A DNA stretch of 64,000 nt from Gymnorhina tibicen (taxonomy: Eukaryota > Chordata > Aves > Passeriformes > Artamidae). A model generated the notes under the pieces. That model was given only the letters and a program-made list of their open reading frames with translations. It had not been told where the DNA came from and made no database searches. Shown piece by piece: positions 26,014 through 38,280 of the stretch. The position numbers were made by a program, and so were the translations under genes. Positions within the stretch are counted from its first letter, which is position 1; every line of letters starts with the position of its first letter. The DNA is taken from NCBI GenBank assembly GCA_013399875.1, contig VXAZ01002135.1:31786-95785 (forward strand), written 5' to 3'.

Positions 26014-29000
26014 GTAAAGAGCAGGCATAGATGAAGGCTGCGGTGCCTTGGACTGTTCTTTTTCATACCAAGAATTCTACTGAATGACTGAGAAAAGAGT
26101 GAAAGTAAAAAATTCTAGATTACAAAGAAAGTCTGCATGAATTTCTTCTACACAACTTGCAGTGGCTCTGACAAAAACAGTGGTACTTCATAGTTCCTTT
26201 AAAGTTGCATTTAACAAAGTAAATTCTTGCTTGAAATTACCCCAACTGCAAATTCTAGTACATTCTGCTGTATAGTCCTCTCTTTCAAAATAGATGGATT
26301 CTTTTGCAGTCTTTGTTATCTGTATGTTTTAAGTACATGTGTATACATAGATGCTTATATATATATAAACTAAAAGTCCTATATCTCAGCAGTTTTATAG
26401 GTTTCTTCCCTCTCTGTAGTGTCACTAGATGTAGTTCAACTTATGTTGCAGTCTTCTGAAGCAAGACCTGAATTTATACTTTTTTCCTCTGTCTCATCAT
26501 TGTTATAGTAGCCATATTTTAAGTAATATCCTGATTATTTTTTCCTAACAGTATACCTTTTTTTAGTCAAATTTTCTTTCACAAAATTTGTTAAAGAAAC
26601 TTGATTTATTCTTCTGTAGTAATCCTCCTTTAAATATTCACCTCTCTTCCGTAAATAAGCTTTTAAAATGGGTCCTACCATTTTTGACTTTCTGGACATG
26701 AAGAACTAATAACTATACATTGACAATTTTAAGAGAAAATTGCATGTTTGCTATTTAAATCATTTATGCTATTCTAGTGGTATTTCTTTCAAATACCTAA
26801 GATTTTTATAGCTGATTGACTCTCTAGAGAATTTTCCTGAAGTGGGTAATTTGGATTTCATAATGTCTGGTTTTTTGAGGAAAGGACAATAGGCACAGAA
26901 TATTCACATCAAATGTGTGTTACTATCTTCTCTCCATTCTCTATTAAAAATTGGAAAATATTCTTCTTCTATGGTTTCTGTCTCTCTTCTCTTATTTATT
27001 TATTTTTAAAGCCCAGAAAGGAAAAGCAACTATGAGGCATTCTTAAAGTGAAAATGACTCAGATGGCAGAACTGACTGTGAGAGATTATTTTAGTCATAT
27101 CTAATTCTGTCTCAGCACAGAAATATGTATTTTTTCGATTCCTTCAAGCTCTATATTTCTGTTTTCTATGAAAATTTGGAGTAACTCAATTTGGCATGTA
27201 TCTGGTTATGCAATATTATATATAAGCTATCAGAAAAAGAACTGTAAGGTTAAATAATTCCTTTTAGTAAGCTGGAAAAATGAAGTTTTATTCTAGAAAC
27301 ATTTCTGCTCCCTCACCACCTATCATAGTTCTGTCCTGCACACTGTGATTTGATTTTAATTAAATTAGTACGTATTTTTTCATTAGAAACTCTAGATTCA
27401 TTCAACAGCAGAACAGAAATACCAGAGTATATGTGACAGGTTTTAAATTTATTATTAAAATCAGAAACAGAGTAACTGTACCAAGTGGAGTTGATAATTT
27501 TGAAGTGTTACTGTCTTACAGGCTATAGCAGAGGTCAGACATAGACTCTTAGCGCACACTGTTGGTGTTCACCTCTCCTGTGTCCCAGAAAATGAGAAAT
27601 TTCAGGGTGAGCAGAGGTGGGCAGCAACTGAAAGAAGGCCAAGGAGGGACTGAGAAAAGGTCTTCTGTTCCTAGCTTGTTGGATTATATCTGGGTTTTGG
27701 CAGCTACTCACATAGAAAATGAAAAATAAAGGATAAAAAGCCCCACATTAAGCTCAGAATAACTTAAAGGCAAAGCTGCTAAAACCAACATTTGCCAGGG
27801 CATCTTCTTACTCTGTCTTTACTAGGAGTCTGCTATGGCAAATCTTAAAAACATTAGAAGCTAACACCTTTGATTATTTGTACTTCACTGAGTATATCTA
27901 TAATTTCTACTCCTCTCAGATATAAATGCAACCCTCTAGTTTAACTCCTAGGTTACATCATTGTTCTTTCAAGCTGATTCTTTGAGTAATTCCACCAAAG
28001 CGTGCACCAAGAAATGTCTCATAACAGGACCAATGTTAAAATCACAGTCAGCTTCAATTGCGGCATTTCTGAGCATTCCAGCTCCTTGCTAAAATACTTC
28101 ATGTTACAATAAACATGAAGACTGAAGTGCTGTCCCACTCTTGGAAGAGGAGCAGGCAAGGGAAGTGAAAGATTCTTTCATGGGAAATACAATGGCAGAA
28201 AACTGTAGTGAAAGTCAGTATTGTAAGAAGAGGTCAAAGTTACAGCAAAGTGAAAATACACTCTGTTCTTGTAGAAGGCCATACAAATTTTCTTGAACTC
28301 TTTTTTCTCTTAAATGTGAAGAACTCTAGAAGACGAAATGTGAAGTATGAAGGCTCTTGAGCCCGTGATCTTTGGAGGCTCTGTGTTTGTCACACTGCTG
28401 AATGTTTCTGCAACAGAAATATTCTCCACCATCTCTTGCCCTTTGAACACCTGAGTTTTGAACTCCCCACCCCCAATTAAAACACGGGTAAAGATATGCA
28501 AAATATACATAGACTAAACACTGAGAGAAAGACATTTACATTGGGCTTTCCTGACCACAAGGCATTAAAAAAAACCCCAACAAACCACTTCCTAGGGGTG
28601 TTATGGCCTTCGAAAAAGTAGGGAACTAAATTATTACACCACCTTATCTACAGTGGCACTATGGGGTATTGTAAAATTTCTTTGCCTCTGGAAACAATGA
28701 TTGGACCTGAATTAATGTGAATACTTTAAAATCCTGACCTGATTTAGGTTAAAATTGAATTGAAAAAATGAATGTATGGTGTGACATGAGAGTCTAATTT
28801 TAATTATATTAATAAGATAATCTGAAAAGGAAAGGATTTATTTTTACGAAAATAAACCTTTCAAATTCTAAATTGAAATTCCCTTAATACATTATAGTCT
28901 CAAAAAGAAAAGGCTGTGCTGTTACAACATTCCATTTTCAGCGCTGAGATAATTCATTTAAATGTGTATTTTCCACAGTATGGGTACTTATCTGAGTCAG

Positions 29001-29637
29001 TCCCTCTAGGAGACCACAATTTTGAAATAATGTGTTGCACTAGTACTTTAAAAATCTTCTTCAACCCCTGGTATTCATCCCCCAACATAGTGAACAAATC
29101 ATGCAAGTTAGGTTTTTAAAAAATTCCTAGATTGTTATGAAATCAAATGCACATTGTGAGAGGTCACATTTCCTTCTGAAAGAAATTAAATTTTCAGCTG
29201 GTCTCTGATTGAACAGATCTATCACTACATAACTTTGGGGATGGGATAATGCACTGGGATACTGCTCATGTAGTGTTTTTCCAGCTTTAAAAAAGGAACC
29301 TCTCTAAAGTAGTGGACACATACAGATGGCTTTTACACTTCTTAATCAAACAAATTGATTAATTAGATTAATTAATTGACTTAATAGATTGCATGAGACT
29401 CTTGAATACCAAAGGTATTTCTTTCCCTTCCTCCTTTTGTTATAATCGTCAATGTTTTCCACTTCTTTGAAAGCTGGGTAGAATTTATAACTGAATCTTG
29501 GAAATGAAATATTTAAGGAAATGTAAAAATATTTGAAAAAGTTCCTCCAAACTTGCTTTGAATTTTCTGAAAATATCAACTGTCTTACTTTTAAAATGAG
29601 GTGGGGGCGTTTAGCTCAAGAATTGTAACTCAAGCTT
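26014..29637. other. AT-rich non-coding DNA, no gene recognised
   Basis: Stops are frequent in all frames; only short unrecognised frames occur (66 and 69 codons on the minus strand near 28310-28535). Alternating TA tracts (near 26355) and T-runs occur. I see no repeat family, exon or RNA gene. Confidence 0.6.
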
Positions 29638-29671
<34 letters not shown>

Positions 29672-29684
29672 CAGATAGATAGAT
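29638..29684 (+). repeat. (GATA)n microsatellite with one GACA unit
   Basis: About twelve tandem GATA units run for 47 bases, interrupted once by GACA at 29670-29673. GATA/GACA tetranucleotides are common, length-variable vertebrate microsatellites, so this should be an informative polymorphic locus. Minus-strand frames through it encode artefactual Tyr-Leu-Ser-Ile repeats. Confidence 0.95.
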
Positions 29685-31293
29685 CTCAATCTCCTCTATT
29701 ATTCCTTGAGGTGAGAAATATATCCTAAAGTTTTGCAGTTGAAAGGTAATACCATAAGATGGTAAAGACTTGTAACCTGTGCAGACTGCTGGTAGTCCAT
29801 GCAATGGACAGTAGTAATGAAGTTTTTACATCCAGATTCAACTGTTTTAAGAGAAAAATGTTGAATATCTGCACACATTTTACATGGGACTATAATTGAT
29901 GACAGTCAGTGCAAGAAAGTAATTTACAGGTTTGTGGAAATTTTCTATGCTTAAAGTGAAAATGTAAACGTACACTATTATAAAACCTGTATCTTTCCAT
30001 ACATTAGTACTAAAAATCTATTAAATCCTTATAAGAAGAATACTTCCTATGATTACCTTCCTGTTATTGAAAGGAAGAATACACCTCTCAAGAGAACTCA
30101 ATATATTCCTGCAAGAGTTGCAGAACTGATGCCTCTTCTATTATGATAAATGATTTAATAAATAGTACAATATTAATTTCTTCTGGGCACCTCCCTTTGT
30201 GTACTACCTAGAAGAATATGTTGACTAATAAGGAATTAGGTCGCCTGGCTTCAAAATAGTGACTCAATTTTGCTATCAAAACGCAAAATTATTCCCTCTT
30301 TAGTGGTTTATCATGGCTGTGTTTTTTTTTAACTACAACAATCCTTTTGTACATGAAAGTAAAATCAATACTATGGTGGCCTTGAGATTACTTCATACCC
30401 TCTTTCCAAAGTAAGAAGTAGGTTTAATCCCCAATAAAAACTACAGAAGACACAATTGGGTGTATCCCTACTGAAGCTTCTAGTGATAGAATGAACCATA
30501 TTTCCAAAAATACTTTTCACTATGGCTTTTATGAGGGCCAAAACTAGGGACTCCCACATAGAGAGTCGCAGTAATAATGCAAATTTGATTAGTGGTATCA
30601 GAACAGTTAATTAAGGTGTCCCAGGTGAAGGAACCATATGAATGTCTGCATACATCTGAAGGAGACAATCTATAGTCCAAGTGGTAGAAAAAAAAATTGT
30701 AAGTCTCCTTCAACTAATCATAGATGAGCTGTCTGAAACAATGCCTGGTTGGTGTTTCTTGTCAGCTCTGATCAAAATAGAAATCCTCATCATGCAGTAG
30801 GCTTTGTGTGAGGTTAGAAACAGTAGAGAACATTTTGTCATGCTTTCTATTATTTTTATTTTCATTTTTAAATATGAAGATGAGACATTAAGTCTCAGGA
30901 ATGCAAGAAATCAGAGAAAGAATGCAGACTCTCAAACCCAGATTCTTAAAATACTGGGAAGGCATTCAGACTTTAAATAAATCGGAATAGATTAGCAGAA
31001 GGTCATAGTTGCTCCTGTTTAAACCAACCAATTTCAATCTTCTAATTTCTTGTTTTATGTCCTTTTAAACCATCTTTAATATGATTACATGTATTAGTTT
31101 ACATCACTGCTGTACCATTCACACCTATGGAGTAGGATATTACTCTGCCTTTATAAGAGTAAATAAACACAAGGTCAGTAATTTCTGTCTTGAGGGGTTC
31201 GGGGGAACTTTCTCTCACCTAGTCTTTGCTTTGAATTCTTGGGATGATCTGTCTCATGGTTACTGAGACAGGTTGCATTTTCAGTTCTACCAA
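29685..31293. other. AT-rich non-coding DNA, no gene recognised
   Basis: No recognisable gene, repeat family or RNA. The longest frames are under 80 codons (for example 30480-30713, minus) and have no identifiable features. Confidence 0.6.
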
Positions 31294-31377
31294 CCATTCC
31301 ATTCCATTCCATTCCATTCCATTCCATTCCATTCCATTCCATTCCATTCCATTCCATTCCATTCCATTCCATTCCAT
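31294..31377 (+). repeat. Pure (ATTCC)n pentanucleotide array, 16 units
   Basis: Positions 31296-31375 contain sixteen perfect tandem copies of ATTCC, with partial units at both ends. On the minus strand the unit is GGAAT. Because the period is 5, every frame stays open, which produces repetitive plus-strand (HSIPF) and minus-strand (MEWNG) frames. These are artefacts and not proteins. The complete lack of interruptions points to recent expansion. The right edge merges into a short TA-rich tract. Confidence 0.97.
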
Positions 31378-32094
31378 ATATATTATATAATACAATACCT
31401 TTCTAGCTTCCACGGTTTTATTTCTGGTAAACTCTTTAGCTCCATTTATAGTTGTTTTTCATTTCACCTTGAACATGTTCCTCTCATTCTAGCATTACGT
31501 TTTCCAGCAATATTTACATTTTCTGATGTTTTATTTTTTCACCTTCTCACAAGAAATCCACAGCCTCCCTCGCCAACTTCTTAATTTTTATATGTTTGTA
31601 AAATCATCTATTATTTATCATTTCACCTTATGCTTTATTTTTCATTCATTTTCATCACAGCATTCCCAATCCTTTTCATTTATTCCCTCATTCTAAGCTT
31701 TTATGCAGCCTCTTTGAAGCATTGATTCTGCTTGTTGCTCCTTCATTTATTTTTTCTTTCGGTTTATCCAGTTACCAACAGTGGTCACTTACTTACTGAA
31801 GTTTGTCAAGTTGTTTCTAATCTGTACTTGTTATGACAGTAACAGAATTCCAACTGTTTTTAGAAACTGCATATGCATTTGTGATTTACATGTGCCTTGC
31901 ATTTATTTTTCAAAAAAAAAAACCCAAAACAATGTAAAGCTAAGTGTAATCTTTATGTCACCAAAACACATCAGGGATACTATAAAGTAAAAGTTATTTG
32001 AAAGATCATTCAGTCAGCTTGAGAGTGCCTGAAGCTATCACAAAAATAGCATTATTTTATCAGAACGGTTTAATGTATCTGTGTTGTCTTTAAT
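31378..32094. other. T-rich non-coding DNA, no gene recognised
   Basis: A pyrimidine-rich plus strand with frequent TTT/CATT motifs and an A-run at about 31912-31922. No gene, RNA or repeat family is recognised. Confidence 0.6.
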
Positions 32095-33080
32095 TTTTGG
32101 AACCTAGTTTGAAGGAAAGTCTTGTCAGTGAAGGCCAATGCAAAGGTGATGTTCTGTAACTCTGCCTTTTCTGCACCTTTTGTTACCAGAGTCCCCTCTC
32201 CATTTGGTAAAGATCCCACATTATCCTTATTTTCCTTTTGTAATTGGTGTATTTAAGAAGCCCATCTTGTTGTTCTGGACATCTGTAGCCAGATTTAATT
32301 CCTGATGGCCTGGAATTATTTCTGCTTAATCTGACAACCTCTTTAGAGTCATGCAAAGTGGCCTGACTCTGTTTCCATCTCCCATGTCTTTCCTTCTTGT
32401 GTCTGTTCCTTGTTCATCCATGCAGGTCTCTTGCCTGCTTTTCCTGATGTCTTGCTCATGGGGATGCGTTGTTTATGAGCCCGAAAGAAGTGATCCTTGT
32501 ATATAAACCAGCTTTGTTGCACCACCCTTCTCTGCAGGGCCTGTTTCCATGGGATTCTTCCAAGAAGATACCTGTTACAATCTTAATTTCTGACCTGCTT
32601 TGTCATCACCTAATAATGAACTCTACAATGTCGTGGACACTAAAGCCAAGCTGCTCCCAACCCTCGCATCTCCAATGAGGTCTTCCCTATTGGTCTATAT
32701 GGGGTCAAGCAGCACATCATTGTTTGTGGGATCCTCTGCAGCAGGAATCCTTGTCATCAAGGATTTCCAGGAACCTGCTGGACTGTTTGTGCTTTCCTGG
32801 GCTGCTTATTCAGAAGAAGTCTGGGTAGTTAAACTCCACTAAAAGAACTAGTGCCTGTGATTTGAGGCTTCAAGTGGCTTATAGATGATTTCATCCACTT
32901 CTTTCTCCTGGAATAATGTCACCTAATTGACTAGTCTGCCCTTTTATCCGGCCCCATAAGCTCTTGACTTGCTCATCATCCACTCCACGACACATATCAA
33001 GTGCTGTGTGACATAGTGCGCAATCCCACCACTGTGCCTTCCTGGTCTGTCCCTCCTAAACTGTATGCACCCCTTCAGGC
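32095..33080 (-). mobile_element. Old CR1-type LINE fragment (ORF2 endonuclease region), minus strand
   Basis: Read on the minus strand, this is a decayed LINE of the CR1 superfamily covering the APE-type endonuclease and the start of the linker toward the reverse transcriptase. Two endonuclease landmarks survive. EFNYPDFF at 32813-32836 stands for the GDFN motif, followed directly by a stop. FSVHDIVEFI at about 32615-32645 stands for the conserved SDHDxVEF block. After these comes a linker-like region in which only scattered similarity remains. Numerous stops and frameshifts make it non-functional. It diverges more than the other CR1 pieces and represents a different part of the element, so it is a separate and older insertion. 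Both ends are approximate. Confidence 0.8.
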
Positions 33081-35105
33081 TTCACTGGAGTTCTTCACTG
33101 AAGACAGAAAATAATGTCTCATAACAGTCAGAGGAGACGAGGACATAATTTAGAGAATATGTACAATGTCTCTGGAAGAGAGAGAAGGTGCAAAGAGAAG
33201 AACTGTTTGCTTTCAGTTAACTCATGAAGGTTGAGTAACTCATCTCTCTGACAATCTGAACTAGCTGCACTGTATATACACATTTTTGCACCGGAAGCGG
33301 AAAATGTTGAAAAATCTCAGCTGCAGCATTACTTAGTACATATTAATACTTTCAGTTTTTATTATTTTGAATTTTAATGAATATAAAACCACGTGTATAT
33401 ACATACATATACTCATTTCTCTTTTTGACCATGTTGTTGCTGAAAATGTGCAAAGCATATTTGTCCTTGTAAATGCTATATCTAAATACCATATCTAATT
33501 TAAACAGTGTCTTGGGTCTTTTCTTTTCATGATATTACAAAGTCGAGATTTCATACACAGCGAGCCATTGGCCAAACATATTATAATTTCCAAAGAATAT
33601 TATGAAATAATCTAGTAACAAACCTCTAAAAGTGTACCAAGGTAGAACACTGTGTTGGTTTTACCAGAGGAAAAGGCTAGATTTCATCTTCTTCCTGTTT
33701 TTAAAATGGCTCTTTATTTTCGTATATTTAACTTCCATCATGCATAATAAAGCATGTGAGCATACTTTCTGTTCTCTTGGGTATCAAGCTGCCATGACTG
33801 CTTAGGGTACACAGAGTTAGTCTGGTAGGTTTCTAGGAGTGGATCACTGGAGTCATACCCAAATTGCTTTTGTCAGTAGGTGTGTCACAGTGTCCCAAGT
33901 GATCACAATGAATATAGCACCTTATGACTGAAAAAGTTACCTGACTGTAGGTTTACTACCAGAAGCTGCAAACATTTTCTGTTTATATTAAGGCTTTTAA
34001 AGATGTATTTTGGTTTTCTCCCTTCTCCCAGTTTTCTTGTATCCTCTTTAATCAGAACCTCATCCATACTTGTGTCTACAAAAAACACATGCACAACAAA
34101 CCTAGAGAGGTTATTCAATTTATGTTCATTTTGCCAAGCTTTTATTTGGCACTTTTCAATCAGGCAAAAGATCTGTTATTTCAGAAGTCTGAGAGTCTGA
34201 GATGAGTCTGGATGCTACAGGACTGAGGTTCCATTTTGAAATATTTCAAATTTTTCATTTTCTTCTGCACTTTGACTTTACTGTGTAAAACTTGGCAAAT
34301 GAGCAAAGTGGAACAGGCTTGCACCAGTACTGAATGAAAATGTATTTGGCTTAATAGAGAGTTAATTCTACCACAATGCATTAAATGGTGAGCTTTAAAA
34401 TAGGGTGCCAATGTGTCCATTCCCAGTGTCACTGAATAATCTTAAAAATTAAAGACAGAGAAGGTTCAGATGCTTGGGTGCAGGTACTTATCTAACTGAT
34501 GTGTGCTACAATGGCACTTGAAAGGAGCTAGAGCCAAAGACTCATCTTTTCCTTTGGTTTAAGATGGAAAGAACTGATATTTCCATTTTCCACCCCCCTC
34601 CCAACACATATTGGAACTTAGAAATGAAAGCCTGACTGTGCTTTGAAATTTCATTGACAAAGCCTAAAATTACATTGTCATGGTAGGCTTAAATTTATTT
34701 TCTCCTTAACAACTGTGAAGACTGCTACTAAATGTTCTTACCAAAAGAATATATATTTTCTTACCAGAATACATATTCTGAAGTGAGGGAGTTTTATGAG
34801 ATTAGTGAAAATCATCCGTGAGTTAGAGTATCTTGCTTTCAAAAGAAGCTTTCAATAACTGCCACTCCTCTTCTTCTGTGAATGCTTTATTTATACATTC
34901 ATTTTGCAAAGTATTCTACAACTAAGTTTCATAACACTTTTTCAATAGAATGTAATTTTGCTCATATCATTCTGTCAACAAAACGGTAACAGAATATATC
35001 TTTTTGTCCACTGAACTGAACTGCAGAATCTTTTTGCATATGCGTATCAAATAGAGAATGTCTACTAAATGAAAATATATCTTCTCCACTCTGAACAAAC
35101 TTTGA
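33081..35105. other. AT-rich non-coding DNA, no gene recognised
   Basis: Only short, unrecognised frames occur (largest 83 codons on the minus strand at 34181-34432). A near-duplicate pair of TTACCA-A/G-AATA-like segments sits around 34738-34780. Nothing else stands out up to the gap at 35106. Confidence 0.55.
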
Positions 35106-35158
35106 NNNNNNNNNNNNNNNNNNNNNNNNNNNNNNNNNNNNNNNNNNNNNNNNNNNNN
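35106..35158. other. Assembly gap (53 N)
   Basis: Fifty-three undetermined bases. The odd length suggests an estimated gap size. The flanks (ACTTTGA and GAACACCTTTG) are ordinary AT-rich DNA, so nothing indicates what is missing. Confidence 0.98.
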
Positions 35159-36287
35159 GAACACCTTTGACTTAACACTTCTGCCCAAATGAGATCACTG
35201 CTGATACATCCCTAACTCTGCCTCTCTGTCCTGGCAGTGGGATTTGGGAGACTTCTTCAAGACAGTAAATTTGCTTTTGAATTTTCAATAGGTAATTTCT
35301 ACTAGGTTGTTTTGTTTTTTTCATATGAATGTTTCCTGGGAATAACAAGCTGGATGGGCTGATAACCATTTTACCTATACCTTAAATTTTACTGCTCTGT
35401 TCATTCCTACTTGGATGTATAAGGGGTAGGGTACAGACTCCAAAAACCTGGACTTTCTCTCCTCATGTTACCTGTTGAGGAGAAAGTATCTGTCATAATG
35501 ATTATTTTTTTCAGATATAGTTTTATAGTTGATGACATAGTTTGAGTTTCTCTGTGTTGCCAGCTTCTTCATTATGGCTCTTGTTGAGCCATATGTTGAT
35601 AGCACTACATTGCTTGTGAAGAACATGTGTACTGGAGCAACTACCATGATAAAATTAATGCAAAAATTGTTATTCCGTAGCTTTATGTCAGGTTATAACA
35701 CTGCTGTGTTGAAGAGATGGACATCTCTGATTACATAGGAAGCTTCTTCCTGTCTTACACTCTGACTGAATGGTGAGAACAGAACTGATTTACAGTTATT
35801 TGCAAAGAGGACTGGAGGTGAACATATAGTGTGACCTTGTGCTTGCAGTTCAGGAGACCCAAAATTTCTTTCTGAATTTTTCATTATGACCTCATGACCT
35901 CACGTAGTTCTCTTTAATGTGTCTCCAGTTCATGGTTTTCTGTGAAGCAGCTGGAGATCTATGGAAGACGTAGTTTAATCACATGTTGTTATCATACTAC
36001 AGGATGATAGGATTTTGTCAGCATGGCATATGAATCACCTTTCTAAAATGAGCATCAATCTAGAGAAGAATTGATAAAATGTTCTTGTTTTGTTTGGTTT
36101 GCTTTTTTTTACAATACACTGAAGAGTACCCTTCAGTAATTCTGTACCTTTTCCTTTTCAACAAGCAGAAAGAACAATTACTGGGAAATGTCATTACACT
36201 GAGAGAACTGATGTTTTTTAAGAAAATGAATGACTGCAGTGATAGCTAAGTGTTTGGATGCAATGGCTAATACTACATTGGTAAGAA

Positions 36288-36333
36288 AAAAGAACTTCGT
36301 TTAAAGTGGAAAAAGAACTTCTTTTAAAGTGGA
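36288..36333 (+). repeat. 23-bp tandem duplication, two copies
   Basis: The unit AAAAGAACTTCNTTTAAAGTGGA (N is G in the first copy and T in the second) occurs head to tail at 36288-36310 and 36311-36333 with that single mismatch. It looks like a simple replication-slippage duplication. Confidence 0.85.
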
Positions 36334-38157
36334 TAAAGATAATTTATTTTAGATTGTTCTCCTTTTTTGCCAATTGTCTTCTGAGGCTCTGAATACAATT
36401 TTAAATTTATTTTCCCATTCTGCATGTAACTTTGATACATAAAATTTCTTTTCATGTTACACTCATCAAGGGTACATATGCTACCCAGTTTAGCTTCTTT
36501 CTGTAATAAAGGAGTGATCAGAAAAAGTTGCATGAAGTTGTTCTATACCAAAAAATACCCTTGACATTCCCACCACTCAAGCAAAAAAGCAGCTTAAAAA
36601 TTCTTGATTGGACAACTGTCATTCACATGTTGTCAAGATGTTTGTGCTGTCAGTACTTCTCCCCCATCCTTCAGGCAGTGAAGATAATGATATGCTTTTA
36701 TACTATAAGAGATGTTGTATTTTCTAGTATAGGTAAGAGCTAAAAGTTTTTACAAGATTGCAAAGCATGTTTTGCCTCCATGAATTCTTGAAATTTACTG
36801 TGAGGAATAAAAATTTACAGAATCCTAAACTACAGAAAGCAACTTTATACTTTGTCTAAATTCCTGTTTTCTAACTTATGCTTATTATATGTTTACTTGC
36901 TTATTTTTATGTACAAACAGATATGGAGATTCCCACTGACTCATGTAAACATCTTAAGCTGTATAGCTCCCTACACATGGAAGGGAAAACAGCCATATCT
37001 CTTTACTCTTCTGATGTTTTTGTACTACAGAAACTTCACAACTTCCATACACAAATTTTTTTTTCTCTTGCTTTCTATTTTTTTTTCTTCACTATTCTGT
37101 AGTATTTGAGAAAGAGGCTGTTTGTTTTTTAGCACAAAGAGTTTACTAGTGTATCTGCAAAAACAGTGCTTTTATTCCATGGCGTAGACCTATAGGGCCA
37201 TAAAATTCCATAAGTGTATGTGTCTTTGTGTTTGCACATCTGGGCTGGGGGTTGTGTGGGGGATGCTCTCCATGGAAATGGCATCCAACTTTAAAAGCAT
37301 AAGCTATAGATTAAATATTCAGGGCATCTGTCCAAATCAAGCCTGCAGTTTTGATAAAGCTGTACATACAGTAAATATTCTTTGTGACATAACACTTATA
37401 AAAATATTATGACAGCATTGAAAACATTTTGACAAGCAAGAAAGCTATTTAAAATAGAAGAGACAACCCAAGTAAAGAAAGCAAAAGTAAGATGGCTATC
37501 TTGAAAAGCTCTGGGAAGGGATACGGTTTTCTTTTATTGCTTTTGTTTACAGTGAAGTGAAGGAGTTCAGAGATGTTCAGACACATTTCCTCTAATGAGA
37601 TATCAGTCCACTGGAGAAAGGATGAGAAATAAAGCTTGGAATTAAAAGAGGTGAAAAGAGGAGAAGGATTTTGTCTTGAAGTGTTGACTGGGAAGAGGGT
37701 ATGAACTGGGATGTCTGATTCCTACCAGCAAGGCTAAATTTCAGATTCAGCCTTAAGGAGGACAGTAGAACCCCATTTAATTGGCTTCTGTAAAATTAAT
37801 ATCTGTTTCCTTTTTCAAGCATCTCACAAGAAATTACTTAAAAATTTTAGGGGTAATCTAAGGATATATTTTGTTGTTTCTCATTCTCTGTAATCTTGTT
37901 CCTGATTATGTAATTAAAAAATCTTGTCCTTTTATTTGTCAGAAAAAGTATGCACTGTTTCCATTCTTTAATTCTGATATTAAGTGTGACTCCAGGTTGA
38001 AACTAAAGCACTAGAAGCATTCTGCCTGTATTTGTTACCTTCAAAGGAAAAAAAGTCATGTGTGCAGGCAACTCTCTTTGGGAAGCACTAGGAGGTCCAG
38101 GAATGAAGGAAAATTCAGCAACTTGCTGAAGTATTTTCTGTATGAGTTAGTTTGACA

Positions 38158-38280
38158 GGGGTTTTTTTTTTGGGGGGGGGCGTTTTGGTGTTTTTTTCCT
38201 TGTTGGTTTGTTTTTTGTTTTGTTTTGTTTTGTTGGTGTTTTTTTTGTATAGGGTTGGGTTTTTTTGGGAAAGAGGACTA
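38158..38280 (+). repeat. T/G-rich low-complexity tract
   Basis: A T-run is followed by a run of about nine G, then TTTTG-type units and further T-runs with GGG groups. This is a simple-sequence tract, hard to sequence, and the exact run lengths in the assembly should be treated as uncertain. Confidence 0.85.

Noticed and set aside
29638..29684. CRISPR-like direct repeats
   Set aside because: A plain tetranucleotide microsatellite without spacers, in a vertebrate genome.
31175..31584. Repetitive open frames encoding MEWNG (minus) and HSIPF (plus) repeats
   Set aside because: They are translations of the (ATTCC)16 microsatellite, whose period of 5 keeps frames open. Flanks show no coding signal.
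36852..37109. Small hydrophobic membrane protein frames
   Set aside because: They read T-rich DNA, which encodes Phe/Leu/Ile automatically. Two overlapping frames give equally hydrophobic peptides.
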